DNA from: Bacillota bacterium
GTDB lineage: Bacteria > Bacillota_I > Bacilli_A > RFN20 > CAG-826
Length of the DNA stretch: 59,815 bases
Direction: 5' to 3'
Assembly: GCA_030537155.1 (NCBI GenBank)
Contig: JAUNOH010000002.1
Span: 1-59,815 of the forward strand
Shown: positions 33,540 through 40,918 of the stretch, in pieces
How positions within the stretch are numbered: the stretch's first letter is position 1
How the letters are laid out: every line of letters begins with the position of its first letter
The notes under the pieces: generated by a model
What the model was told of the DNA's origin: nothing
Database searches by the model: none
Seen by the model: the letters and a program-made list of their open reading frames with translations, nothing else
Translations under genes and position numbers: made by a program

Positions 33540-34855
33540 ACTTCAACAAATTCTTTGAATTAGCCAAGGAAAAGGGCATCAGCGAGAGCCAGATTCAAAT
33601 CAGCAAATCCTCATCCCTCTCCTTCGAATTGTTCCAACACGAGCTGGACTCCTATGAGGTGCAATCCTCACAGTCAATCGTCGCCTGCGGCATCTATAAC
33701 GGAAAGTTCGGTTCCGCCAGGACCGAGAGGCTCGATTCCACCAGCTTCTCCTATCTCATCGATCAGATAATCGTCTCGGCTTCGGTCTCCGAAAAAAGCG
33801 AGGCGGCCTCTATCTTCAAAGGCAGCGAAAAATACAAGAAAGTCTCTTACTTCAACAAATCATTGGGCGAAACGCCGGTTGAAGAGAAGATCGCGGCCTT
33901 CAAGAAATTGGAGGATCTAATCTATGCCGGCGACCCCAGCGTCAGCGAGGTCCAAGTCGGATATAGCGAGAGCTCCTCTTCGTCCGAGTTTTATAACTCC
34001 TACGGCCTTAAGCTGAAGCAGAAAGACACCTATTACACTCTCTTCGGCATGGCTGTGGCCAGGCGTGGGGAGGAAATCAAAAACAACTTCGAGCTGGATT
34101 TCGGGAATGATTTCTCCAACTTCAAGCCCGAGGAATTCGCCAAGAAGATCGTCACCGAAACCGTGAAGAAATTCGGTGCTAAATCGATTAAGTCCGGTAA
34201 GTATCCGACCGTCTTGAAAAAGAGCATCGTCGCCAGCCTGGTGAGGGCCTTCCTCAGCTCAGCGGTGGCCGATGAGGTCCAGCGTCACTCCTCCTTCCTC
34301 GAAGGCAAACTCGGGGAGAAGGTCGCCTGCTCCAAATTAACGGTTGAGGAGAAGCCTTTGACCAAGAATATCTTCGCCTCCTACTTCGATGATGAGGGTG
34401 TCGCCAAAACGAACAAAGTCATCGTCAAAAACGGAGTTTTGAAGCAGTACTTCTACAACCGTGAGACCGGCGCCAAAGATGGCGTCGAATCAACCGGAAA
34501 CGGCGCCTGGCAAGGTGGAAAAATCGGAACCAATTTCTCCAATATCTTCGTCAAGCCGGGCAAAGTCAGCTTTGATGAGTTGATCGCCCCCATCGAGGAA
34601 GGCGTCTACATCACGGAGATTCAGGGCTTGGGGACCGGATTGAACCCCAACTCCGGGAACTTCTCCTGCCAGGCCGAGGGATATATGATCCGCGGCGGCA
34701 AAATTGCCGAACCCATCACCCTGATCACCATGAGCGGGAACCTGCTTAAGATGTTTAAGAGCCTGAAGGGTTTCGACAAGGAAGCCGAGCTCACCCTCTC
34801 TTCCGTCACCTGCGGGAACGCCTACATCAAGTCGATGTCTATCGGCGGAGAATAA
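33536..34855 (+). CDS. pmbA: TldE/PmbA metalloprotease partner subunit
   Basis: A 439-residue TldE/PmbA homologue. It lacks a zinc HExxxH motif, as expected for the partner that does not bind metal, and keeps the conserved end (GLNPNSGNFSCQAEGYMI and GGKIAEPITLITMSGN). It is translationally coupled to tldD, consistent with a one-to-one heterodimer. A strong hairpin terminator follows directly. Confidence 0.93.
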   Translation: MNFNKFFELAKEKGISESQIQISKSSSLSFELFQHELDSYEVQSSQSIVACGIYNGKFGSARTERLDSTSFSYLIDQIIVSASVSEKSEAASIFKGSEKYKKVSYFNKSLGETPVEEKIAAFKKLEDLIYAGDPSVSEVQVGYSESSSSSEFYNSYGLKLKQKDTYYTLFGMAVARRGEEIKNNFELDFGNDFSNFKPEEFAKKIVTETVKKFGAKSIKSGKYPTVLKKSIVASLVRAFLSSAVADEVQRHSSFLEGKLGEKVACSKLTVEEKPLTKNIFASYFDDEGVAKTNKVIVKNGVLKQYFYNRETGAKDGVESTGNGAWQGGKIGTNFSNIFVKPGKVSFDELIAPIEEGVYITEIQGLGTGLNPNSGNFSCQAEGYMIRGGKIAEPITLITMSGNLLKMFKSLKGFDKEAELTLSSVTCGNAYIKSMSIGGE

Positions 34856-34866
34856 GGCAGCAAATC

Positions 34867-34904
34867 AAAAGGCTCGACCGTCATTGGCCGAGCCTTTTTC
34901 TTTT
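34867..34904. terminator. Bidirectional terminator between pmbA and the M50-like gene
   Basis: AAAAGGCTCG pairs with CGAGCCTTTT. It is followed by TTTTTC on the plus strand and by TTTT on the minus strand, so it can end both convergent genes. Confidence 0.85.
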
Positions 34905-34909
34905 GCTCT

Positions 34910-36088
34910 TTATTTAGCCTTTTTGGACTTGTCGCTCTCTTCTTCGATGAGTTTAAGATCGGTCCCCATCACAAGCTTCCAAGACGGGTGGAGCGTTTGG
35001 ATCCTTTGGATCGTCAGCTTAAGCAGCTTCTCCTCCGATCCTTTTTGGGAGTCGTCGGTTTTCTCCAAAATCCTAGGAGCCTTCTTTAAAGCGTAGTTGG
35101 TCTCGGTTTCGGTTCCTTCGATTACGCCGGTGACCAGAAGATAGGAACGAAGCGAAGGCCCATCCTGAAGCTCAGAAATATAACTCCGCACGTCGTTTTC
35201 GATGTTGTCATAATAGGCGGCCCCAACATCTTTTTTGTTGGTTAAAAGCACGAGAGAGAGCTTCATAACCTCAGCTTGGGATTTAATCTTATCGGAAAGG
35301 CGTCCTTCCCAATCGATGGTCATCTGCAAAATCTTAAGAGCGGATCCAATATCGTTGTTGTCGAGCCTCACATATACCTGGCTGTAGTTGCTATCCGCCG
35401 TCAAATCGGTGATTTCCTCATACACATGCCTGTCGACGACGGGCTTACCAAGCTCCATGTTCCTCTGGTTCAGGAGCATGCGGTTATAGGCCTCACGGTT
35501 GACGGCTTTATTGAAGGTGATCATGCGGTAACCATCGGTAATCGAATCCAGATGGGCGGGGAAATAGTCATAGAGGAAGATCATGCCTCCGGTTCCAAGG
35601 CAGCAATAGAGGAAGATCTTCAAAAGCGAGATGGTCGAGGAGGCCATTCCGCTTCCATCGACAAAGGCGATGAGGATAACGCAGACCAAAACCTCAATCA
35701 AAAAGAAGAAAATCGGGAAAAAGACAAGCCCAGTAACGGAGCTGGTCTTTATATCGGTAGGCACAATCTTGGTCTCGCCGGTCAGACCCTCGAAGTTCCC
35801 AAAACTAAACTTCCATTTTCCGGCTTCATTTTTCTTTAGCCTCAGGCCAAGCAACGACCAGCCAACAACGTTGTAGTGGCCAGCCTTCGCACCTAAAAGG
35901 TGACCCAACTCCAAAATCAAAGAGTTGAGGAAGATGCCGATAAAAACAAACAAGACGGTGAAAATGATGGTGTTGGCGCCGCCCCCGGCCTCTTCGACTA
36001 TCGGTCGAATGACCAAAAAGCCTACGAGTGCGGCAACAGCCAGCATCCCGACATATACGAGGAAGACAGCGAAATCGTTCTTTTTCAT
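34910..36088 (-). CDS. Membrane protein related to M50 site-2 proteases, active site degenerate
   Basis: A 392-residue protein with about four transmembrane helices in the first ~200 residues and a helical soluble C-terminal half. The second helix ends in LELGHLLGAKAG, where M50 proteases have HELGH; the first zinc His is Leu. Later, FPAHLDSITDGYRM resembles the second M50 motif (LDG) and keeps an Asp. Catalysis is therefore doubtful. The start at 36088 is chosen for its AGGGAGG; a TTG 21 nt upstream is less likely. A long leader holds a palindrome next to the -10 box, and a TetR-type gene lies just upstream. Confidence 0.6.
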   Translation of the reverse strand: MKKNDFAVFLVYVGMLAVAALVGFLVIRPIVEEAGGGANTIIFTVLFVFIGIFLNSLILELGHLLGAKAGHYNVVGWSLLGLRLKKNEAGKWKFSFGNFEGLTGETKIVPTDIKTSSVTGLVFFPIFFFLIEVLVCVILIAFVDGSGMASSTISLLKIFLYCCLGTGGMIFLYDYFPAHLDSITDGYRMITFNKAVNREAYNRMLLNQRNMELGKPVVDRHVYEEITDLTADSNYSQVYVRLDNNDIGSALKILQMTIDWEGRLSDKIKSQAEVMKLSLVLLTNKKDVGAAYYDNIENDVRSYISELQDGPSLRSYLLVTGVIEGTETETNYALKKAPRILEKTDDSQKGSEEKLLKLTIQRIQTLHPSWKLVMGTDLKLIEEESDKSKKAK

Positions 36089-36207
36089 TAAAAAATCCTC
36101 CCTAGCCAAGAAAGCGGCCTAATCAAAGGCACATTCTCTTCTCCGTGATTGGGCGAATGCCAACCACACGTGTACATTTTCCAAACGGAGAATCAGCTTA
36201 GGCGAGG

Positions 36208-36242
36208 CGATTGAATTTATTTTCAATCGTGGTGACATTATA
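36208..36242 (-). promoter_or_regulatory. Promoter and palindromic operator of the M50-like gene
   Basis: On the minus strand TATAAT (36237-36242) is followed at about +1 by a perfect inverted repeat with 8-bp arms CGATTGAA and TTCAATCG around 6 nt (36208-36229). This is the placement and size of a TetR-family operator. The leader downstream to the start codon is about 140 nt and has no other recognised element. Confidence 0.6.
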
Positions 36243-36320
36243 ACCATTTCGGGATTTTTTTCACCTTTTCTTTGAAACGCTCTTTGGTTGATAAAGAAAT
36301 TATTTATTTGAACAAAGACG

Positions 36321-36887
36321 TTAGGAAAGCTTAGCTTCAGCCTTAACCATTTCGATGATCGAAGGGAAAAGCATATCGTATGAAATCTCGATGTATTTCG
36401 TCATTTTCTTAACGAATTCATCAGCGGTGATTTTGTTTTCCTTAAAGCAGTCGCCAAACTCATCGGAAACGATCCTAGCATAACGCCTGGATATCGTCCT
36501 GCACGACTCAACCTTCTCCAATCCGAGCTTCTTTTTGTTCTTGGTCAGGATGGTTAGGAATTTGGTCCTAAACTTGCCATAGATAAAATCATCCGGCAAA
36601 TCGTGGGCCGATGATATATATGTGGCGTGGAAAAACGCCAGGTTGGCCTTTCCATAATTTATGAAGGCGGTCATGGCAGACTTAATGTCTTTGGCTTGGT
36701 CGAATTCGTCGAGTTTCTCATTGAGCAAGATGTCGGCGATCAAGTCGTAGATATCCTGATAGTGATAATAGAAAGTTTGTCTGTGGCAACCGCATTTTTG
36801 GCACAGCAAAGTGACGCTGATATCATCTATCGACGTCGTCTTCATTAAATCGCGTAATGCGTTTTTGAACTTTGCTTCGGTTGTCAC
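36321..36887 (-). CDS. TetR/AcrR-family transcriptional regulator
   Basis: A 188-residue regulator. The N-terminal helix-turn-helix covers about 8-50 (LMKTTSIDDISVTLLCQKCG, then HRQTFYYHYQDIYDLI, the typical TetR recognition helix and follow-on). The C-terminal 130 residues form the ligand domain and resemble the DhaS/AcrR-like C-terminal type. The start is GTG, 7 nt after the psuG stop. The palindrome at 36208-36229 just downstream is its most likely target; the inducer is unknown. Confidence 0.82.
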   Translation of the reverse strand: MTTEAKFKNALRDLMKTTSIDDISVTLLCQKCGCHRQTFYYHYQDIYDLIADILLNEKLDEFDQAKDIKSAMTAFINYGKANLAFFHATYISSAHDLPDDFIYGKFRTKFLTILTKNKKKLGLEKVESCRTISRRYARIVSDEFGDCFKENKITADEFVKKMTKYIEISYDMLFPSIIEMVKAEAKLS

Positions 36888-36894
36888 GGTTTTC

Positions 36895-37797
36895 TCAATC
36901 TAAATTTGATAATTCTGAGGCAATTTTGGCTCCCAGTTTCGCGTTGTTTATAACCAGCTTAATGTTGGTTTCGAGAGACTCGCCCCCGGTTTTCTCAACT
37001 ATTTCCTTTAATAGGAATGGGGTGCTTTCCTTCCCGGAAATTCCGAGTTCCTCGGCTTTGGCCACCGCCTCGTCTACCACTTTGTCGATATAAGAATGCG
37101 GTAAGGCAAACTCCTCTGGAACAGGATTGGAGATTAGAATCCCTCCGCTTAGGCCAAGATCGTGTTTGGCTTTGATTATCTCGGCGGCCTCTTTGGGGGT
37201 TTCAAACACCGCATCCACCGGATCGTTGGAGGAGAGGCTATAGAAATTAGCGAAGGTCTTAGCCTTATAAGAGAGGACGCTGACGCCCTCGGTTTCCAAA
37301 TACTCGAGAGTCTTCTTAATATCGAGGATGGCCTTGGCTCCCGAACAAATTACCGTCACGGGAACTTCACCGAGCTCTTTGAGGTCTCTGGAGATATCGA
37401 AGGTCTTTTCGGCCCCGCGATGCACGCCGCCGATTCCACCGGTGACGAATATCTTTATCCCGGCCATGGCCGCGCAGAGCATCGTGGCGCTCACGGTCGT
37501 GGCTCCCCAGGCTTTCCTGGCCACCACGATGGGAAGATCCCTCTTCGAGACCTTCTCGATTCCCTTGCGCTTACCAAATTCCTCGATTTCGTCGTCATCC
37601 ATGCCGATGACGATCTCGCCATCGATTATCCCGATGGTTGCCGGGATGGCCCCGTTTTCCCTGACGGTTTTTTCCACCAACCTGGCGGTTTCGACGTTTT
37701 TGGGATAGGGCATCCCGTGGGATATGATCGTCGTTTCCAAAGCGACCACCGGTTTCCCAGATGCTATCGCTTCTTTGATTTCTTCTCTTACTCTCAT
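36895..37797 (-). CDS. psuG: Pseudouridine-5'-phosphate glycosidase
   Basis: PsuG splits pseudouridine 5'-phosphate into uracil and ribose 5-phosphate, the key step of pseudouridine salvage. The 300-residue protein has the conserved blocks VALETTIISHGMPYP, GAIPATIGIIDG, the manganese/substrate region GGIGGVHRGAE and SGGILISNPVPEE. The ATG at 37797 is preferred to a TTG 9 nt upstream. The kinase gene psuK is not next to it; instead a TetR-type gene follows 7 nt after. A TATAGT box lies about 55 nt upstream. Confidence 0.92.
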   Translation of the reverse strand: MRVREEIKEAIASGKPVVALETTIISHGMPYPKNVETARLVEKTVRENGAIPATIGIIDGEIVIGMDDDEIEEFGKRKGIEKVSKRDLPIVVARKAWGATTVSATMLCAAMAGIKIFVTGGIGGVHRGAEKTFDISRDLKELGEVPVTVICSGAKAILDIKKTLEYLETEGVSVLSYKAKTFANFYSLSSNDPVDAVFETPKEAAEIIKAKHDLGLSGGILISNPVPEEFALPHSYIDKVVDEAVAKAEELGISGKESTPFLLKEIVEKTGGESLETNIKLVINNAKLGAKIASELSNLD

Positions 37798-37912
37798 AGG
37801 TCGCAATCGAAAGGGCGCCTTTGCGTTTTCCCAGACGACTTACCTTTAACTATACCATATAAAAGTAGCTGTTTATCGATTGAATTTGACTTTTTTTATA
37901 CACAGTCTAAAA

Positions 37913-37941
37913 AGGCTCGACCCCATCGAAGGAATCGGCCT
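37913..37941 (-). terminator. Terminator of tadA
   Basis: On the minus strand AGGCCGATTCC pairs with TGGGGTCGAGCCT (one bulged base) and is followed by TTTTTAG. It lies about 30 nt past the tadA stop. Confidence 0.7.
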
Positions 37942-37968
37942 AAATCTATTTTTCGAAGTTCGTCTAAT

Positions 37969-38418
37969 TTACCTTCTTTTACTAAAGAAGTCACGCAGAA
38001 GCTTCGAACATTCTTCCTTCATGACCCCTTTGATAACCAGGGGGTTAGATTCGTCTTTAAACCTCTCAAAAATATATAGGTTGCTAGAAACAGCTCCTTT
38101 ATCTGGGTCATCGGCCCCGTAAACTAATCTTGAAAGCCTGCTTTGGACGATGGCGCCAGAGCACATTAGGCATGGCTCAAGGGTGACATAAAGGGAGCAT
38201 CCGTCTAATTTCCAATTGCCCAAGGCCGCTCCGGCAAGGCGCATAGCCTCTATTTCGGCATGAGAGGAAACATCATGTCTTTCCTCCCTGTGGTTATGGG
38301 TTTTGGCTATTATCTCCCCGTCTTTGACGATTACAGCCCCAATAGGGGCTTCCCCCTCATCGAAGGCGAGCTTCGCCTCCTTAAGGGCCTCTTTCATGAA
38401 GAAAAGGTCGTCTAGCAT
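37969..38418 (-). CDS. tadA: tRNA-specific adenosine deaminase
   Basis: TadA converts A34 of tRNA-Arg(ACG) to inosine. The 149-residue protein (start at 38418) has the deaminase zinc motif HAE (53-55) and PCLMC with Cys83 and Cys86, and the proton-shuttle Glu55. The C-terminal EECSKLLRDFFSKRR is normal for the family. Longer frames run into the SRP RNA gene and are rejected. TATTTT ends 6 nt before this ATG, and an in-frame ATG sits right after that box. In Bacillus tadA is also next to the SRP RNA gene. Confidence 0.93.
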   Translation of the reverse strand: MLDDLFFMKEALKEAKLAFDEGEAPIGAVIVKDGEIIAKTHNHREERHDVSSHAEIEAMRLAGAALGNWKLDGCSLYVTLEPCLMCSGAIVQSRLSRLVYGADDPDKGAVSSNLYIFERFKDESNPLVIKGVMKEECSKLLRDFFSKRR

Positions 38419-38424
38419 ATCCAT

Positions 38425-38430
38425 AAAATA
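38425..38430 (-). promoter_or_regulatory. Possible -10 box of leaderless tadA mRNA
   Basis: TATTTT, 6 nt, then ATG at 38418. The same T-rich stretch also serves as the tail of the SRP RNA terminator, so the two uses cannot be separated by eye. Confidence 0.35.
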
Positions 38431-38433
38431 AAA

Positions 38434-38510
38434 CCACCGCGCAAGGAGTTCAATCTTAAGGCTGCTTGGTTCCCCACCTGACCTGGTTCGAAGGAGCTCC
38501 CTCACGATGG
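38434..38510 (-). ncRNA. ffs: Signal recognition particle RNA (short, 4.5S-like)
   Basis: The minus strand carries the universal domain IV core GGTCAGG-TGG-GGAA-CCA-AGCAGCC, including the GGAA tetraloop and the asymmetric loop bound by Ffh. The ends pair: CCATCGTGAGGGAG with CTCCTTGCGCGGTGG, with one bulge and some G-U pairs, giving a single ~77-nt hairpin. A TATAAT box (38518-38523) ends 7 nt before the 5' end, and TTTTATTTT follows the 3' end. It lacks the Alu domain of Bacillus (271 nt) and is as short as mycoplasma SRP RNA. Confidence 0.93.
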
Positions 38511-38517
38511 CGGATAT

Positions 38518-38523
38518 ATTATA
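38518..38523 (-). promoter_or_regulatory. -10 box of the SRP RNA gene
   Basis: TATAAT, 7 nt upstream of the predicted 5' end of the RNA at 38510. This fixes the local distance from box to start point at 7 nt and supports the leaderless calls elsewhere. Confidence 0.7.
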
Positions 38524-38552
38524 GCGGAAAGCAAATCGGGGGCCTAACCATT

Positions 38553-38558
38553 TATAAT
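38553..38558 (+). promoter_or_regulatory. -10 box of leaderless S66 peptidase mRNA
   Basis: TATAAT, then 6 nt (ATGCCC) and the ATG at 38565. A nearer ATG directly after the box would lie before the start point. The -35 region is weak. Confidence 0.6.
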
Positions 38559-38564
38559 ATGCCC

Positions 38565-39590
38565 ATGAAACAACCCAAATACCTCCAAATCGGAGATGAG
38601 ATCAGAATGGTCGCCCCATCTTTCGGCATAACGACCGAACCCTACATGAGCCGCTATGCGGTGGCGGTAAAAAACCTTAAACGCCTGGGATACAAAATAA
38701 GCGAAGGCCCCAACGTTCACAGGGCGGATGGGGTAGTCTCCTCCGCCCCGGCGAAAGAGAGGGCGGAAGAGATAATGGAAGCTTTTGCCAGCCAGGCTTC
38801 ATTGATTATTTCGGTGGGTGGTGGAGAGTTGATGGATGAGATACTGCCTTATATTGATTTTGATAGTTTAATTAATAGTGATCCAAAATGGTTCATGGGT
38901 TTCTCCGATAATACGAATCTAACTTTCACTTTAACGATTTTATCCGATGTCATCACGGTTTATGGCCCATGTACGCCTTCTTTCTATGAGAAGCCGATGA
39001 GACTTAATCAATTGGATGCACTCAAATTATTAAGCGGGGAAAATCTTTTAGTTGGTTATCCTAAATGGAACAAACCAAACTTCAAGAAAAAGAAGGATGC
39101 CAAACCCAAGGAAGTCGACCCCCTCAGAAGATGCAGGTATATGACTCCCAAGCTGATTCGCCCCTTCGGTTATTCAGCTCCTGTGACTGGAACCTTGCTT
39201 GGCGGATGCCTTGACTGCCTTCAGGCCTTATGCGGAACCAAATACGATAAGGTGGTCGAATTCACCCAAAAACACCCAGAGGGCATCATCTGGTATCTTG
39301 AAGCCTGTGATTTAACTCCCCTTGGCATTAGAAGGGCCCTATTCCAGCTCAGAGAAGCCGGCTGGTTTAATAACGTTAAGATGTTCCTTATCGGAAGACC
39401 CTATTGCTGGGACATGAATCAAATGGGGGTCGACAGGACAAACGCGGTAATCGATCCGCTCTCCGAATTTGGTGTTCCCATCCTTTTAGATGTGGATTTA
39501 GGCCACCACGCCCCATCAATCCCCATTAAAAACGGGGCTTTAGCTACCGTTGGACTCAACGAAGGCAATATTGAGTTCTTTTATAAATAA
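38565..39590 (+). CDS. S66 family peptidase (LD-carboxypeptidase/MccF-like)
   Basis: A 341-residue serine peptidase of the S66 family, which includes LD-carboxypeptidases of murein recycling and MccF, a hydrolase giving immunity to microcin C. The nucleophile is Ser114 in MGFSDNTNL; the Glu in WYLEACDL and the His in DLGHHAPSIP complete the triad. There is no signal peptide, so it is cytosolic. The SDNTN elbow is shared by both subgroups, and I cannot choose between recycling and self-immunity. The upstream frame overlapping the SRP RNA is not coding. Confidence 0.85.
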   Translation: MKQPKYLQIGDEIRMVAPSFGITTEPYMSRYAVAVKNLKRLGYKISEGPNVHRADGVVSSAPAKERAEEIMEAFASQASLIISVGGGELMDEILPYIDFDSLINSDPKWFMGFSDNTNLTFTLTILSDVITVYGPCTPSFYEKPMRLNQLDALKLLSGENLLVGYPKWNKPNFKKKKDAKPKEVDPLRRCRYMTPKLIRPFGYSAPVTGTLLGGCLDCLQALCGTKYDKVVEFTQKHPEGIIWYLEACDLTPLGIRRALFQLREAGWFNNVKMFLIGRPYCWDMNQMGVDRTNAVIDPLSEFGVPILLDVDLGHHAPSIPIKNGALATVGLNEGNIEFFYK

Positions 39591-39593
39591 AAA

Positions 39594-39617
39594 GCCGGAA
39601 GCCAATCGGCTCCCGGC
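39594..39617 (-). terminator. Terminator of the gyrB-gyrA-serS unit
   Basis: GCCGGGAGCC-GATT-GGCTTCCGGC, a 10-bp stem on the minus strand, followed by TTTTTATTT that overlaps the stop codon of the convergent S66 peptidase gene. Confidence 0.88.
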
Positions 39618-39634
39618 ACTCAATTGATATAGGC

Positions 39635-40918
39635 TTATTTTTTGATTGGCTTGATGACTTCCAAACCACCCATATAGGGCCTAAGAACCTCAGGGATGAG
39701 GAATGACCCGTCGGCCTGTTGGAATTGCTCTATCATGGCCGGATAGACGCGCGAGGTGGCCAATCCGGAGCCGTTAAGGGTGTGGCAGAAATGGGTTTTG
39801 CCATCTTCGCCCTTATAACGGATCATGCCGCGGCGGGCCTGATAGTCTCTGGCATTGGAAACCGAGGATACCTCTTTGTAGATGCCCATCGATGGGATCC
39901 AGACCTCAATATCGTAAGTTCTGGCCATCGAATGGCTGCAGTCACCGGCCGCCAGCTTATCCAACTGGTAGCACAAACCTAATCCCTCGAGGAGTTTTTG
40001 AGCCTTTTTGACCATTTCCTCAAAGGCGGCGTCGCTGCCTTCCTCGGTAGTGTATTGGACCATTTCGACTTTGTCGAACTGATAACCTCTGATCATGCCC
40101 CTCTCTTCGGTGCGGTAGGAACCGGCTTCCTTGCGGTAGCAGGGGGTATAGGCGAAGTATTTCTTCGGAAGTTCATCCAAGGAGAGGATTTCGTCCCTAT
40201 GGATGTTAACCAAGGCCGTCTCGGCGGTCGGGAGAATGAATTTCTTCGGATCGGTATCGGCAAGCCAGAAGACATCCTCGCTGAATTTGGGGAACTGACC
40301 AGCGGTATAGCCAGACTGGTAGTTAAGCAAATGCGGCGGGAGGATCATCGTGTACCCGTCAGCCAAATGGCTGGAGATGAAGTAGTTGAGCAAAGCCCAT
40401 TCGAGCTGAGCGCCCAAACCGGTATAGATCCAGGTTCCGGTCCCGGAGATCTTCGCAGCCCTCTTGTAGTCGATTAAACCGAGGGATTCGCAGAGCTCAA
40501 CGTGGTTTTTTGGGGTGAATCCGGCGAAATCCGGCTTTTTGCCATAGCTATAGATTGGGGTGTTGTTCTCTTTGCCACCACCGACGAGGTCATCGTCGGG
40601 AAGATTCGGCAAAACCTCGAGTTCGGCCTTCAACTTGGCCTCAACTTCGGCTAGCCTGGCCTCGTTTTCCTTGTTGGCGGCCCCCAGTTCCTTAACCCTC
40701 GCGAAGATGGGTTTTAGATCCTTTCCTTCCTTTTTTAGGGCGGGAACGGAAGAGGAGAGTTTATTTTGTTCAGCCTTAACCGTCTCAACCTCTTTCAATA
40801 GAGATAATCTCTCGGCTGAGAGGGATTGGATGGCTTTGGGGTCGAAATCCCAGTTTTTCTTCTTCAGGGCAGCCACGACATAGTCGGGTTTCTCCAAAAT
40901 CAGTTTTACGTCGATCAT
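39635..40918 (-). CDS. serS: Seryl-tRNA synthetase
   Basis: A class II synthetase of 427 residues. The N-terminal antiparallel coiled coil (about 25-105) that grips the tRNA-Ser long arm is followed by the catalytic core: motif 2 in YRKEAGSYRTEERGMIRGYQ and motif 3 in TLNGSGLATSRVYPAMIEQ. Motif 3 is slightly unusual (SRVYP where many bacteria have GRTLVA) but keeps the ATP arginine. Its start overlaps the stop of the upstream glycosyltransferase (ATGA). Serine charging and gyrase genes near dnaA recall Bacillus. Confidence 0.96.
   Translation of the reverse strand: MIDVKLILEKPDYVVAALKKKNWDFDPKAIQSLSAERLSLLKEVETVKAEQNKLSSSVPALKKEGKDLKPIFARVKELGAANKENEARLAEVEAKLKAELEVLPNLPDDDLVGGGKENNTPIYSYGKKPDFAGFTPKNHVELCESLGLIDYKRAAKISGTGTWIYTGLGAQLEWALLNYFISSHLADGYTMILPPHLLNYQSGYTAGQFPKFSEDVFWLADTDPKKFILPTAETALVNIHRDEILSLDELPKKYFAYTPCYRKEAGSYRTEERGMIRGYQFDKVEMVQYTTEEGSDAAFEEMVKKAQKLLEGLGLCYQLDKLAAGDCSHSMARTYDIEVWIPSMGIYKEVSSVSNARDYQARRGMIRYKGEDGKTHFCHTLNGSGLATSRVYPAMIEQFQQADGSFLIPEVLRPYMGGLEVIKPIKK

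Noticed and set aside
32124..34855. TldD/PmbA as part of a modified-peptide (RiPP) cluster
   Set aside because: No short precursor, maturase or exporter gene lies nearby; the pair is flanked by unrelated genes.
38466..38564. Upstream extension of the S66 peptidase gene
   Set aside because: It would run through the SRP RNA gene and its promoter; the leaderless ATG at 38565 fits the family start.
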